7,928 nt of DNA from Dysgonamonadaceae bacterium (GTDB taxonomy: Bacteria; Bacteroidota; Bacteroidia; Bacteroidales; Azobacteroidaceae). Below are positions 1 to 7,412 of the stretch, piece by piece. The stretch's first letter is position 1; the number at the start of each line of letters is the position of its first letter. The stretch spans positions 1 to 7,928 of the forward strand of contig JAISNS010000051.1 of the NCBI GenBank assembly GCA_031276105.1, in the 5' to 3' direction. A model generated the notes under the pieces. The model saw only the letters and a list, made by a program, of their open reading frames with translations, did not search any database and was not told where the DNA came from. Both the position numbers and the translations under genes were made by a program.

Positions 1-3000
1 ATCAAGGCCGTGGCGGTGGTCATGGCTGCCGGACGCACCCGTTTCAGTCCGGCATGAACGACGGCCTCGCGAATCTCGGCTTTCGTTTGCGGATTGCGGC
101 TCAGGAATGTGTCGTGGATATACGAACCCATCAACACGCCGTCGTCGGTGGCAATTCCAAACAACGCGATGAAGCCGACCCACACGGCGATGCTGAGGTT
201 GACCGGATGTATCTGGAATACTTCCCGCAAGTTGGCGCCGCCGAAGGAAACATCCAAAAACCATGGCTGCGCATAGAGCCACAGCAAGATAAATCCGCCG
301 GCAAAGGCCACGAAAACGCCCGAAAAGTGGATGAGCGACGCGGTGACCGACCGGAAACGGAAGTAAAGGATGAGCAGGATGGAGAACAGGCTGATTGGAA
401 TGACAATCAACAATCGTTGGCTCGCCCGCTGTTGCTGTTCGTAGTTGCCGGCAAAGGTATACGAGACGCCTTTCGGCAATTGCAGTTCGCCTGCGGCGAT
501 TTTGTCCGAAAGAAAACGGCCGGTCTCTTCCACCACATCGACTTCGGCCCGGCCCGGCTGTTTGTCGAAGATGACATACCCCGTCGGGAACGTATTTTCG
601 CTCTGAATCATCTGCGCGCCCCGCGTATAACCAATGTCAACCAAGTCGCCCAAGGGGATTTGCGCCCCCGTAGCGGTTGGGACAATCAGGCGGGCGAGGG
701 CTTCGGGACTGTCGCGTAATTCCCGCGGATAACGCAGCCGGACGGCGAATCGTTCGCGGCCTTCGACCGTCGTCGTGAGTTTCATTCCTCCGATGGCCGA
801 TTCGATGATTTCCTGCAAGTCGGCAACCGCGACGCCGTGACGCGCCATGTTGTCGCGGTTCAGTTTGATTTCGATGTAAGGCGCGCCCACCGCCCGGTCG
901 TAGAAGACGGTTGCCGGCACGACGGAAGGCGCTTCTTTCAACGCAGCCTCCAAACGCTGCCCTCCTTGCTCGATGCTTTCCAAATCGGGGCCGGAAACTT
1001 TCAAGCCCATCGGGGCGCGCATACCGGTCGACAGCATCACCAGGCGCGCTTCGATGGGTTGCAAACGAGGCGACGAAGTCAAGCCCGGCAGGTGCGAAAC
1101 ATTCACGATTTCCTGCCAAATGTCGTCCGGTCGCTTGATGTGTTTCCGCCACTGGCGGACACGCCCGCTATCGGTTTCCACGTATTCGGGTTTGATAATG
1201 ATGGTATTCTCAAACATTTGCACCGGAGCCGGGTCGAGCGCCGAGTTGACGCGCCCCCATTTGCCGACCGTCACTTCCACTTCGGGAATGGCCGAAATTC
1301 GTTTGTCCAAGACCCCAATCAGTTCGAGGTTCTGTTCAACGCCCGTGTGCGGCATACTGGTTGGCATCAGCAAAAAAGAACCTTCGTCGAGGCTTGGCAT
1401 AAATTCCTTGCCCATGTTGCGCCAAATAACGATTCCTAAAACCAAAACAACGATCGGCAAGAGGATAAATTTCCACCGGTTGGCCAAACACCACCGCAAA
1501 ATGCGTTCGTAATAGACCACCAATAGCCACAGCGAAGCCAGAATGAGCCCGACAGCCAAAACGACAAAGAGCAGATTCGGAACAAAGCCCGCCCCAATGC
1601 CGAGCGGCAACCAATGCGCGGCCAGATAGCCGGCAACCAGCGCCAAAACAACGATATTTATCACCTTCCGTCCTCTTTTGAAAGGAATATTTTTTAAAAC
1701 GGAAAGCGAAGCAAAAGCCCGCGCGAGCGCTTTCGGCGGACGAAGGCCGAAAATCCAGTAGGCCAACGTCGGCAACAAGATAAATCCCAAGACGAAAGCC
1801 GCCAGCAACGCAAATGTCTTAGTATAAGCCAGCGGGCCAAACAGTTTACCTTCCTGTCCCTGCATCGCAAACACCGGCAGGAAGCTGACGACGGTCGTCA
1901 AGAGGGCAGTCGACAAAGCGCCCGCCACTTCTTTTACACTTCGGTAAATTAATTCCGGCAATGTTGAACGGGCAACGCCTGCCGCTTCTTTCTTCTTCTC
2001 TTCCAAGTTCCGGAGGATACTTTCGACCAGCACGACGCCAACGTCAACCATGACGCCAATCGCAATCGCAATGCCCGACAAGGCGACGATGTTGGCCTCA
2101 ACGCCCGTATAGCGCATGATGATAAATGTTGCCAGCACCGCCACCGGCAGAATACTCGAAATGATGAGCGACGCTCGCAGGTTGAAAACCAACACGATGA
2201 CGACGATGATACAGATCAGTATCTCGTGCGAAAGCGCCGTTTCGAGTGTCCCGATTGTTTCGCGAATCAAGCCCGAACGATCATAAAACGGAACGACGGT
2301 CACCTTCGACACCGTCCCGTCGGCCAGCGTCTTTTGCGGCAAGCCCGCCTCCAATTCTTTAATCTTCTCCTTAATATTATCAATAACCTGCATCGGATTC
2401 GAAGCATAGCGCGCAACGACGACGCCTCCAACGGCTTCCACGCCTTCTTTGTCCAAACCGCCGCGGCGTGTGGCCGGCCCAATGGTGACGAACGCAAGGT
2501 CGCGGATGCGGACGGGCGATCCGTTTTTCACTGCCACAACCGCCGCTTCCAAGTCGGCCACCGAGCGGATATAACCCAAGCCCCGTACCAAGTATTCGAC
2601 GCGGTTCATCTCAATCGTTTCGGCGCCCACGTCTAAGTTGCTTTTTTGTATCGCGCTCATCACGTCCATAATCGAGACGTCGAACGCTCGCATCGCGTCG
2701 GGATTGATCTCAACCTGATATTCCTTCACAAAGCCGCCGATTGATCCGACCTCCGAAACGCCTTCGGCCGAGGCCAGCGAATACTTGACGTGGAAGTCTT
2801 GCAAGGTTCGCAGTTCGTCGGGATTCCAACCGCCGGACGGTTCGCCGGTTTGCGGATTGCGTCCTTCAAGCGTGTACCAAAAAACTTGCCCCAGCGCCGT
2901 AGCGTCGGGGCCTAAAGCCGGTTGGACTCCTTCGGGCAACGTACCGGCGGGCAGCGAGTTGAGTTTTTCCAAGATGCGCGAACGGCTCCAGTAGAATTCA

Positions 3001-3335
3001 ACGTCGTCGTCGAAAATGATATAGATAAACGACATGCCGAACATCGAACTGCTCCGAATCGTTTTCACGCCCGGAATGCCGAGCAACGAAGTAGTCAGCG
3101 GATAGGTGACCTGTTCTTGCACGTCTTTGGGCGAACGTCCCATCCATTCGGTAGCGACAATCTGTTGATTTTCGCCGATGTCGGGAATCGCATCGACGGC
3201 GACGGGGTCGCGGGGCAAAAAATCGATTTTCCAGTCGAAAGGAGAAACGGAGACGCCCCAAAGCAAAATAATAATAAGTAATAATATGGATAAAAACTTA
3301 TTGTCTAAAAAATACCTGATGATTTTGTTTAACAT
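1..3335 (-). CDS. cusA: CusA/CzcA-family heavy-metal efflux RND permease (partial, C-terminus beyond left edge)
   Basis: This is an inner-membrane RND proton antiporter that, in its family, exports metal ions such as Cu(I)/Ag(I) through a periplasmic adaptor and an outer-membrane channel. My translation from the ATG at 3335-3333 gives 1111 codons without a stop. An in-frame TAA at 3344-3342 makes this the first possible start. Visible parts: first membrane helix about residues 12-30; first periplasmic domain to about 355; helices about 372-386, 391-408 and 413-435, the last with the family motif GIAIAIGVMVD (D431, matching the proton-relay Asp of CusA); second periplasmic domain from about 645 (FMPSLDEG); further helices from about 975. 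Met707 (VQMFENT) and Met767 (LVMLSTGM) sit in contexts resembling the metal-binding Met sites of CusA, recalled rather than aligned. That favours Cu/Ag, but the metal is inferred and the symbol tentative. Unlike E. coli CusA (about 1047 aa), residues 532-612 form an extra segment with two hydrophobic stretches. Base composition is clearly GC-richer than the other genes. No adaptor, channel or regulator gene is in view. Confidence 0.93.
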   Translation of the reverse strand, partial: MLNKIIRYFLDNKFLSILLLIIILLWGVSVSPFDWKIDFLPRDPVAVDAIPDIGENQQIVATEWMGRSPKDVQEQVTYPLTTSLLGIPGVKTIRSSSMFGMSFIYIIFDDDVEFYWSRSRILEKLNSLPAGTLPEGVQPALGPDATALGQVFWYTLEGRNPQTGEPSGGWNPDELRTLQDFHVKYSLASAEGVSEVGSIGGFVKEYQVEINPDAMRAFDVSIMDVMSAIQKSNLDVGAETIEMNRVEYLVRGLGYIRSVADLEAAVVAVKNGSPVRIRDLAFVTIGPATRRGGLDKEGVEAVGGVVVARYASNPMQVIDNIKEKIKELEAGLPQKTLADGTVSKVTVVPFYDRSGLIRETIGTLETALSHEILICIIVVIVLVFNLRASLIISSILPVAVLATFIIMRYTGVEANIVALSGIAIAIGVMVDVGVVLVESILRNLEEKKKEAAGVARSTLPELIYRSVKEVAGALSTALLTTVVSFLPVFAMQGQEGKLFGPLAYTKTFALLAAFVLGFILLPTLAYWIFGLRPPKALARAFASLSVLKNIPFKRGRKVINIVVLALVAGYLAAHWLPLGIGAGFVPNLLFVVLAVGLILASLWLLVVYYERILRWCLANRWKFILLPIVVLVLGIVIWRNMGKEFMPSLDEGSFLLMPTSMPHTGVEQNLELIGVLDKRISAIPEVEVTVGKWGRVNSALDPAPVQMFENTIIIKPEYVETDSGRVRQWRKHIKRPDDIWQEIVNVSHLPGLTSSPRLQPIEARLVMLSTGMRAPMGLKVSGPDLESIEQGGQRLEAALKEAPSVVPATVFYDRAVGAPYIEIKLNRDNMARHGVAVADLQEIIESAIGGMKLTTTVEGRERFAVRLRYPRELRDSPEALARLIVPTATGAQIPLGDLVDIGYTRGAQMIQSENTFPTGYVIFDKQPGRAEVDVVEETGRFLSDKIAAGELQLPKGVSYTFAGNYEQQQRASQRLLIVIPISLFSILLILYFRFRSVTASLIHFSGVFVAFAGGFILLWLYAQPWFLDVSFGGANLREVFQIHPVNLSIAVWVGFIALFGIATDDGVLMGSYIHDTFLSRNPQTKAEIREAVVHAGLKRVRPAAMTTATAL

Positions 3336-3530
3336 ATCCTTTTAATTAAAGGTATCAACTAACCGATAGCGATTGTATTGATTGAACGGTGCAAAGTCAA
3401 TAATATTATACACAAACGAATAAAAATTAGATTGTGTAAAAAAGGTCAAGAGCAGGAAAAGACAAAGCCGTTGTGTCTACGGATCGAAAAAACGGATTAT
3501 TGAAATTCATAACTCATGGCTTGTCTTTTT

Positions 3531-3574
3531 GTTAACTTTGTGTTAACTTTATGTTATATTTATGTTACGATTTT
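3531..3574. repeat. 11-bp tandem repeat, about four degenerate units
   Basis: Four successive 11-base units start with GTTA: GTTAACTTTGT (3531), GTTAACTTTAT (3542), GTTATATTTAT (3553) and a diverged GTTACGATTTT (3564). The first two differ by one base. A period of 11 is close to one DNA turn, so the units face the same side of the helix. They could be a regulator-binding array or simple replication slippage. The first unit contains TAACTTTG, an exact TAnnTTTG match on the plus strand. The array lies about 200 bases upstream of the efflux permease start. Confidence 0.7.
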
Positions 3575-3616
3575 CATTTTTAGCAAGATACCTATTTTTT
3601 TCTATAAATTATTAAT

Positions 3617-3624
3617 TACATTTG
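3617..3624 (+). promoter_or_regulatory. Possible Bacteroidetes -7 promoter element (TACATTTG)
   Basis: TACATTTG fits the Bacteroidetes primary-sigma -7 consensus TAnnTTTG exactly. At the expected -33 distance there is only a run of T (around 3595-3600) with no G, so the match is partial. It would start transcription near 3631 and run through the small interrupted start at 3703 to the stem-loop at 3787-3821. AT-rich DNA gives such matches by chance, so support is weak. Confidence 0.25.
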
Positions 3625-3690
3625 CAGCGTAATCGAAGAATCGTTGAGTTTTTCTCTTCATTTTCGCCGATTGTCCCTTAATCCATTAAC

Positions 3691-3779
3691 AGAGGACCCT
3701 ATATGAAAAAAAATTAAAGTTAATTATCTTTGTGAATTTTTTAATGAATGGAAAATTTGATTCATTAACATACAGTTAA
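3691..3779 (+). pseudogene. Shine-Dalgarno plus ATG with an early stop: leader ORF or frameshifted remnant
   Basis: AGAGGA at 3691-3696 lies six bases before an ATG at 3703, a well-placed Shine-Dalgarno-like site, which is not the norm in Bacteroidetes. Read as given, the ORF is only MKKN and stops at 3715-3717. The ATG is followed at once by eight A (3706-3713). One more A would open 25 codons, beginning MKKKLKLIIFVNFLMN and ending at the TAA at 3777-3779. That start resembles the positively charged and hydrophobic part of a signal peptide. Possible explanations are a dead gene start, a tiny leader peptide, expression by slippage on the A run, or a sequencing error in the homopolymer. The short length leaves chance possible. 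Confidence 0.3.
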
Positions 3780-3784
3780 TTCAC
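3732..3784. repeat. Nested inverted repeats
   Basis: An inner perfect 9-base inverted repeat, TTAATGAAT (3741-3749) and ATTCATTAA (3760-3768), encloses a 10-base loop. An outer 7-base pair, GTGAATT (3732-3738) and AATTCAC (3778-3784), flanks it. In RNA this could form a two-part hairpin directly before the terminator stem-loop. All arms are AT-rich, so stability would be modest. It could also be a palindromic protein-binding site. Confidence 0.55.
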
Positions 3785-3786
3785 AA

Positions 3787-3821
3787 AAAACAATTGCCCG
3801 GAAATGCCGGGCAATCGTTTT
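3787..3821 (-). terminator. Intrinsic terminator of the M16 peptidase unit, possibly bidirectional
   Basis: A perfect 9-bp GC-rich stem, ATTGCCCGG (3793-3801) and CCGGGCAAT (3807-3815), encloses a 5-base loop. After one mismatch it extends through 3787-3791 pairing with 3817-3821. On the minus strand the stem is followed by a run of six T (from 3790-3785). It begins 38 bases after the peptidase stop codon. On the plus strand four T follow, so it could also end a plus-strand transcript. Confidence 0.85.
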
Positions 3822-3859
3822 GATGTTGAATTGTGTCGTAAATCATAGTCTTCTGTCTT

Positions 3860-6748
3860 TTATTTACTGCTAAACACCTTGGATGTAGATAATTTAATCA
3901 CTTTTCCGTATTTTCCCAGCGCTTTTTCGTCGATCATCTTGGGATTGCCGACAATGGCAATTGCTATCGGGCGTCCTTTGATGTGGTCGTCGTAAAACCG
4001 GACAATGTCGTCGAACGTAAGGTTCTCAATGGTCGCTTGATGGGTCTTGGCGGGCGATTGGGTGTAGCCTCTCAATTTCCATTGTTCATATATCTGACTG
4101 GCGTCGCGGAAATGCGGTTTTTCGATGGTTGCCGTTTCTTTCAGAAAGTTTTTGACGTTCCATATCCTGTCGGGATATTGCGGCATATCGGTCAGTAAAC
4201 CGGTGAAGACTTCAAGGGCTTCCGTCGTTTTGTCGGCTTGAGAAGCTAACGCTCCCAAGAAAAACGCTTTTTTGTTTTCAAGCGAGGGAACCGAATAGTT
4301 TCCTCCAGCCGAATAAGCCAACGAGCGGTATTCGCGTATTTCCTGCAATATCAATCCGCTGAAACCGCCGTCGAGGTATTCGTTGAAGGCGGCGATATAG
4401 GGGTCTTTATCTTTTGTCACGAGGTCGCCTTCTATGTAAAAGAAAATGGCGCTCTGTTTGGCGTCGCTGTTTGGTAAGAAGAAAATCGTATTTTCCGTAT
4501 AATTCACGCGGTCTTTGACTTCGGGGGAAGTGGACGCTTTTTCGCCTTCTTTCAGCGGCAGGTTTTTACTCAGGATGTTATACACTTCGTCTTCCGGAAG
4601 CGATCCGGCGTAATGGATTTGCGCTTCGTAGTCGGTTGCCCGTTGAAATTCTCCGGTCAAATTGCTGATTGTCAGTTCGCTGATTTCTTCCAAAGAGAGG
4701 CGGTCGATGTATTTCGATTTATCTTTATAGAGCAAATATTGCATCAGCGCGCTACGGAGGATTTCATTGGATGTTTTTTCAATTGTCCGTTCTTGCATGT
4801 AACTGCCTTTCAAACTGTTCAACTGCTTTTCGTCTAATTGCGGCAACAATATCTGCCGGGTTAATAAGTTGCACGAAGCTTCCAGATTCGATTCAAAACC
4901 GTTCATGCTTACGTAAAGATAGCTGTCGTTCACCCAATAGGTGCAGGTTGCGCCCAAGTTGCTAAACTCCTGCTTTACAGCTTGCGCATCCATTTGTCCC
5001 ATTATGCCGGCGTTGTTCATCAGCCGGGCGGCCAATTCTAACTTGGGCATTTTTTCGGTTCCGATGCCGAACTTCAAGGTCAGCGTAAATATTTCGTTTT
5101 CTTGATTTTGTCTATAAAACAGCTTGGAACGGTCGTTGACGGGTCTGATTTTTACCTCATCCATATTGGCGTATGCGTTGCCGGCGTATTTGACCGGTAA
5201 TAAGCGGAATGTCTTGGCATATTCCGTTTCTGCGCCGCGAACCGGTTGTATCGGGTCATATTGGGGTTTTTCCAATTCTTTTCCTTTCGACGGTTTGCCT
5301 TCATTCAGAAAAAGGGCGTAATAATCCGAACCGAAATATTTTTTAGCGGTTTTTTTGATTTCGTCGATAGAAATGGAAGCGACTATTTCCTTGTAATTCA
5401 AGAAATCTTCGATGCTTTTCCCCGAACAGAAAATTTCGGACAATTGGAAAGCGACTTCAACATTCGATTCCATTTGAAGATCGAAAGCGCGGATCATTTC
5501 GTTTTTGATGGATTGAACCAGCCATTCTTCAAATTGTCCTTCCTGCAATTTTTGGATTTCTTTTCGGAGTATTTTTTCCGTTGCTTTCAACGATTCGAAG
5601 CGGCGTTGATTCACATCATAATAGGGAATGGCGGATACGATGATACTGCCCCGTTCCTTGAAGGGAATGATGCTAGCGTCTCCCCCTAACAAGTCGCCGT
5701 CGATGATCAATTTGTCTATCAGCCCGGTACGACTTGAATTGGAAAGAATGGAAGCGCAAATTTTCACGGCGATTTCTTCTTCGCTACCGGAAGTGATTCC
5801 CGGAAATGCCAAAAGCGCTTGCGGATAAAGGGACAGTTTGGCGCTGACTTCTTTTCTTCCTTTGAGAGGCGTTTCGGGATATTGTTTCCTTTCGGGCATT
5901 GGTCTGTTTTCCAATCGTCCGAATTTTTCTTTGATAATAGGCAGAACTTCGGCGGTTTTGACGTTTCCGGCTAATATCAGCGCCATGTTTTCGGGTACGT
6001 ACCAATCGTGATAGAATTGATTTAGCCGGCTCAGTTGCGGATTTTTCAGGTGTTCGGGCAATCCGATAATGGAACGGGCATAAGGATGTCCGGGAAAAAT
6101 CGTGCTAAGGAGAAATTCATTTTCTCTTCGTTGGTGCTGATCCTGTCCGCGGTTGTATTCTTCGTACACGGTTTCCAGTTCGGGCTGAAAACTGCGGAAA
6201 ACAGGGTTTATCAAGCGTTCGGAATTTAATTCCAGCCATTTATAGACGCCGCCCGGAGGAAATGTGTTATAATAAACGGTATAATCGTAACTGGTGCCGG
6301 CATTGAGGTTTTCCCCGCCCATTCCCTGTGTCAGGGAAGAAAAATCGCTCGACAAATTGTATTGGGCCGCCTCATTCGTCAATTTATTGATTTCTTTGGA
6401 GATAGCTTCCCGTTGTGCGGGATCGGCCGTTTGAGCGAGTTCATCGTATTTAGCGATGATTTGTTCGTAGATGGGTTTTTCTTTTTCCCAATTCAGAGTT
6501 CCGATTTTGTCGGTACCTTTAAACAACAGATGTTCCAGGTAATGAGCCAGACCGGTATATTTTTCCGGATCTTCTTTCGCACCGACGTTTACGGCGACCA
6601 TTCCGAATACGTCGGAAGCGGTTGCGTCTTCCCACACGAAGACACTTAGACCATTAGACAGTTTGAAGGCTTTCAAGCCTTGAGCGCTTGCGTTCAGGCT
6701 GACTAAGGCAGCGATAAACACAAAAAGGATAAATTTTAATCGTTTCAT
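3860..6748 (-). CDS. Secreted M16 (insulinase/pitrilysin) family zinc metallopeptidase
   Basis: This protein of 962 aa is a predicted exported zinc peptidase that, by family, cleaves peptides inside a closed two-half chamber. An N-terminal signal peptide is clear: MKRLK, a hydrophobic core, then NASA|QG with probable signal peptidase I cleavage after Ala22. There is no lipobox Cys, so it is probably periplasmic. The inverted zinc motif HYLEH is at residues 69-73 (His69, Glu72, His73). The third ligand is probably Glu197 in VYEE. A typical second-domain segment (HDWYVPENMALILAGN) is at 247-262. The C-terminal half keeps the REYRSLAY element (805-812), which fits the substrate-binding Arg/Tyr region of the non-catalytic half. 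The length is usual for the two-half, single-chain members, and no frameshift is seen. The spacing between HxxEH and the third ligand is lengthened by a charged insert (about 85-130), which I recall from Bacteroidetes homologues. The start lies one base after the upstream nucleotidyltransferase stop (TAA-A-ATG), so co-transcription is likely. A strong terminator follows. The substrate is unknown. Confidence 0.93.
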   Translation of the reverse strand: MKRLKFILFVFIAALVSLNASAQGLKAFKLSNGLSVFVWEDATASDVFGMVAVNVGAKEDPEKYTGLAHYLEHLLFKGTDKIGTLNWEKEKPIYEQIIAKYDELAQTADPAQREAISKEINKLTNEAAQYNLSSDFSSLTQGMGGENLNAGTSYDYTVYYNTFPPGGVYKWLELNSERLINPVFRSFQPELETVYEEYNRGQDQHQRRENEFLLSTIFPGHPYARSIIGLPEHLKNPQLSRLNQFYHDWYVPENMALILAGNVKTAEVLPIIKEKFGRLENRPMPERKQYPETPLKGRKEVSAKLSLYPQALLAFPGITSGSEEEIAVKICASILSNSSRTGLIDKLIIDGDLLGGDASIIPFKERGSIIVSAIPYYDVNQRRFESLKATEKILRKEIQKLQEGQFEEWLVQSIKNEMIRAFDLQMESNVEVAFQLSEIFCSGKSIEDFLNYKEIVASISIDEIKKTAKKYFGSDYYALFLNEGKPSKGKELEKPQYDPIQPVRGAETEYAKTFRLLPVKYAGNAYANMDEVKIRPVNDRSKLFYRQNQENEIFTLTLKFGIGTEKMPKLELAARLMNNAGIMGQMDAQAVKQEFSNLGATCTYWVNDSYLYVSMNGFESNLEASCNLLTRQILLPQLDEKQLNSLKGSYMQERTIEKTSNEILRSALMQYLLYKDKSKYIDRLSLEEISELTISNLTGEFQRATDYEAQIHYAGSLPEDEVYNILSKNLPLKEGEKASTSPEVKDRVNYTENTIFFLPNSDAKQSAIFFYIEGDLVTKDKDPYIAAFNEYLDGGFSGLILQEIREYRSLAYSAGGNYSVPSLENKKAFFLGALASQADKTTEALEVFTGLLTDMPQYPDRIWNVKNFLKETATIEKPHFRDASQIYEQWKLRGYTQSPAKTHQATIENLTFDDIVRFYDDHIKGRPIAIAIVGNPKMIDEKALGKYGKVIKLSTSKVFSSK

Positions 6749-6749
6749 T

Positions 6750-7412
6750 TTATTTGTTTTTGTTTTGTTTTATCGGATATTCCGAAAATATTATTTTATC
6801 TTTTTTTAGCATATTTGTTAATCGTTGTGCTATTTTTTCCCATTTGTAAACGCCATTGATCATTTGAATAGGTTCTTGGAAATTAATATCATCAAAAAAA
6901 GTCAATCCTTTAACCGGTCTTACGGGATTGACGTTTTTATATTTGTCTTGATAGACTTGCAGCATATCGGAAAATGAAAGGACGGTAGATAAACAGGCAA
7001 TGTCGATAAAGTCTTTCAGCCGTGTGCCGTCGTCGGCGATGGCCGACAATTTCATTGCGGCAATGTCTTTCAGGCTGTACAGTCTAATTCCTTCTTTTGT
7101 TATGAGCGGTTGTTCTACATGCGGATAACGATAAGTAATGCAGTCGATTTTTACATCATTTACAGTTCCTTTCAAAGTGTTTTCGGCAAGGAAAGAAGAT
7201 TTGAAATCGTATTTTTTTATCAAATAATATTCCAATTTTTTTGCATCAAAAGATTTCGGCGTAAACAGATCAAGGTCCACGCTACGCCTGTGTCCCAGAT
7301 AAAGAGCTAACGCAGTACCTCCTGCAAGGCTAAAAAGGGCAAGATTTTCGTCTTGCATTAGTTCTATAAGGAGTTCAAACGTTCTTCTCTCAACTGTTTC
7401 CGTGTATAACAT
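6750..7412 (-). CDS. AbiEii/AbiGii-family nucleotidyltransferase, probable toxin
   Basis: This 220-aa protein is a minimal nucleotidyltransferase of the AbiEii/AbiGii group. Such toxins of type IV systems act in the cytoplasm, and characterised relatives transfer nucleotides to RNA, including tRNA 3' ends. Visible motifs: GGTALALYLG (31-40) followed by HRRSVDLDLF (41-50), giving the G-T and D-x-D metal-binding signature (Asp46, Asp48); a third acidic candidate, Asp90, in KIDC; Lys121 in AAMK; and KDFID (133-137), matching the KDxxD motif. The C-terminus is Lys/Asn-rich. All expected catalytic residues are present, so the enzyme looks intact. Its start overlaps the 3' end of the DUF6922-like gene by 49 bases, and a purine-rich AGAAG stands about 10 bases before the ATG, as in coupled toxin-antitoxin genes. 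It could also be a housekeeping nucleotidyltransferase-like protein; toxicity is inferred from family and arrangement. The gene is very AT-rich compared with the efflux gene, which suits an acquired module. Confidence 0.85.
   Translation of the reverse strand: MLYTETVERRTFELLIELMQDENLALFSLAGGTALALYLGHRRSVDLDLFTPKSFDAKKLEYYLIKKYDFKSSFLAENTLKGTVNDVKIDCITYRYPHVEQPLITKEGIRLYSLKDIAAMKLSAIADDGTRLKDFIDIACLSTVLSFSDMLQVYQDKYKNVNPVRPVKGLTFFDDINFQEPIQMINGVYKWEKIAQRLTNMLKKDKIIFSEYPIKQNKNK

Larger units (their letters stand above)
3336..3859. other. Intergenic region between efflux permease and M16 peptidase
   Basis: This 524-base AT-rich stretch holds no convincing full-length gene on either strand. It must contain the promoter of the efflux permease gene on the minus strand, but I found no good TTTG/TAnnTTTG pair there. 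The nearest is the imperfect TGACTTTG, minus-strand reading of 3392-3399, with a TTTG only 13 bases further upstream, too close for the usual spacing of about 19. On the plus strand three exact TAnnTTTG matches occur (3533-3540, 3617-3624, 3725-3732), none with a good -33 element. Also present are an 11-bp tandem repeat, a small interrupted start, nested inverted repeats and the peptidase terminator, each listed separately. Very short ORFs (17-19 codons, for example 3602-3661 on the minus strand) are not supported as genes. Confidence 0.75.

Noticed and set aside
54..719. Long plus-strand ORF of 221 codons
   Set aside because: It lies antisense to the uninterrupted permease frame, has no recognisable domain and reflects the GC-rich codon pattern of the opposite strand. 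The same applies to plus-strand ORFs at 837-1439, 973-1512, 2226-2636 and 2922-3281.
637..1152. Minus-strand ORF of 171 codons inside the permease
   Set aside because: It is in a different frame from the permease, which reads through here without a stop and with family motifs; its own product is Arg-rich and unlike any family I know. Other short minus-strand ORFs at 131-406, 1336-1614 and 2998-3261 are likewise shadows.
3392..3416. Possible minus-strand promoter of the efflux gene (TGACTTTG with upstream TTTG)
   Set aside because: The -7 element has one mismatch in a key position and the two elements are only 13 bases apart, shorter than the usual Bacteroidetes spacing.
3480..3497. Short direct repeat CGGAT spaced 13 bases apart
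   Set aside because: Five-base repeats are expected by chance; no further copies are seen nearby.
3602..3661. Minus-strand 19-codon ORF in the intergenic region
   Set aside because: Too short, no clear ribosome-binding site and no recognisable product.
3725..3732. Plus-strand TATCTTTG, an exact -7 match
   Set aside because: No -33 element at the right distance, and the terminator follows within about 90 bases with nothing to transcribe; likely chance in AT-rich DNA.
5246..5689. Plus-strand ORF of 147 codons within the peptidase gene
   Set aside because: Phe-rich product antisense to a well-supported M16 frame, with no motif or ribosome-binding site of note.
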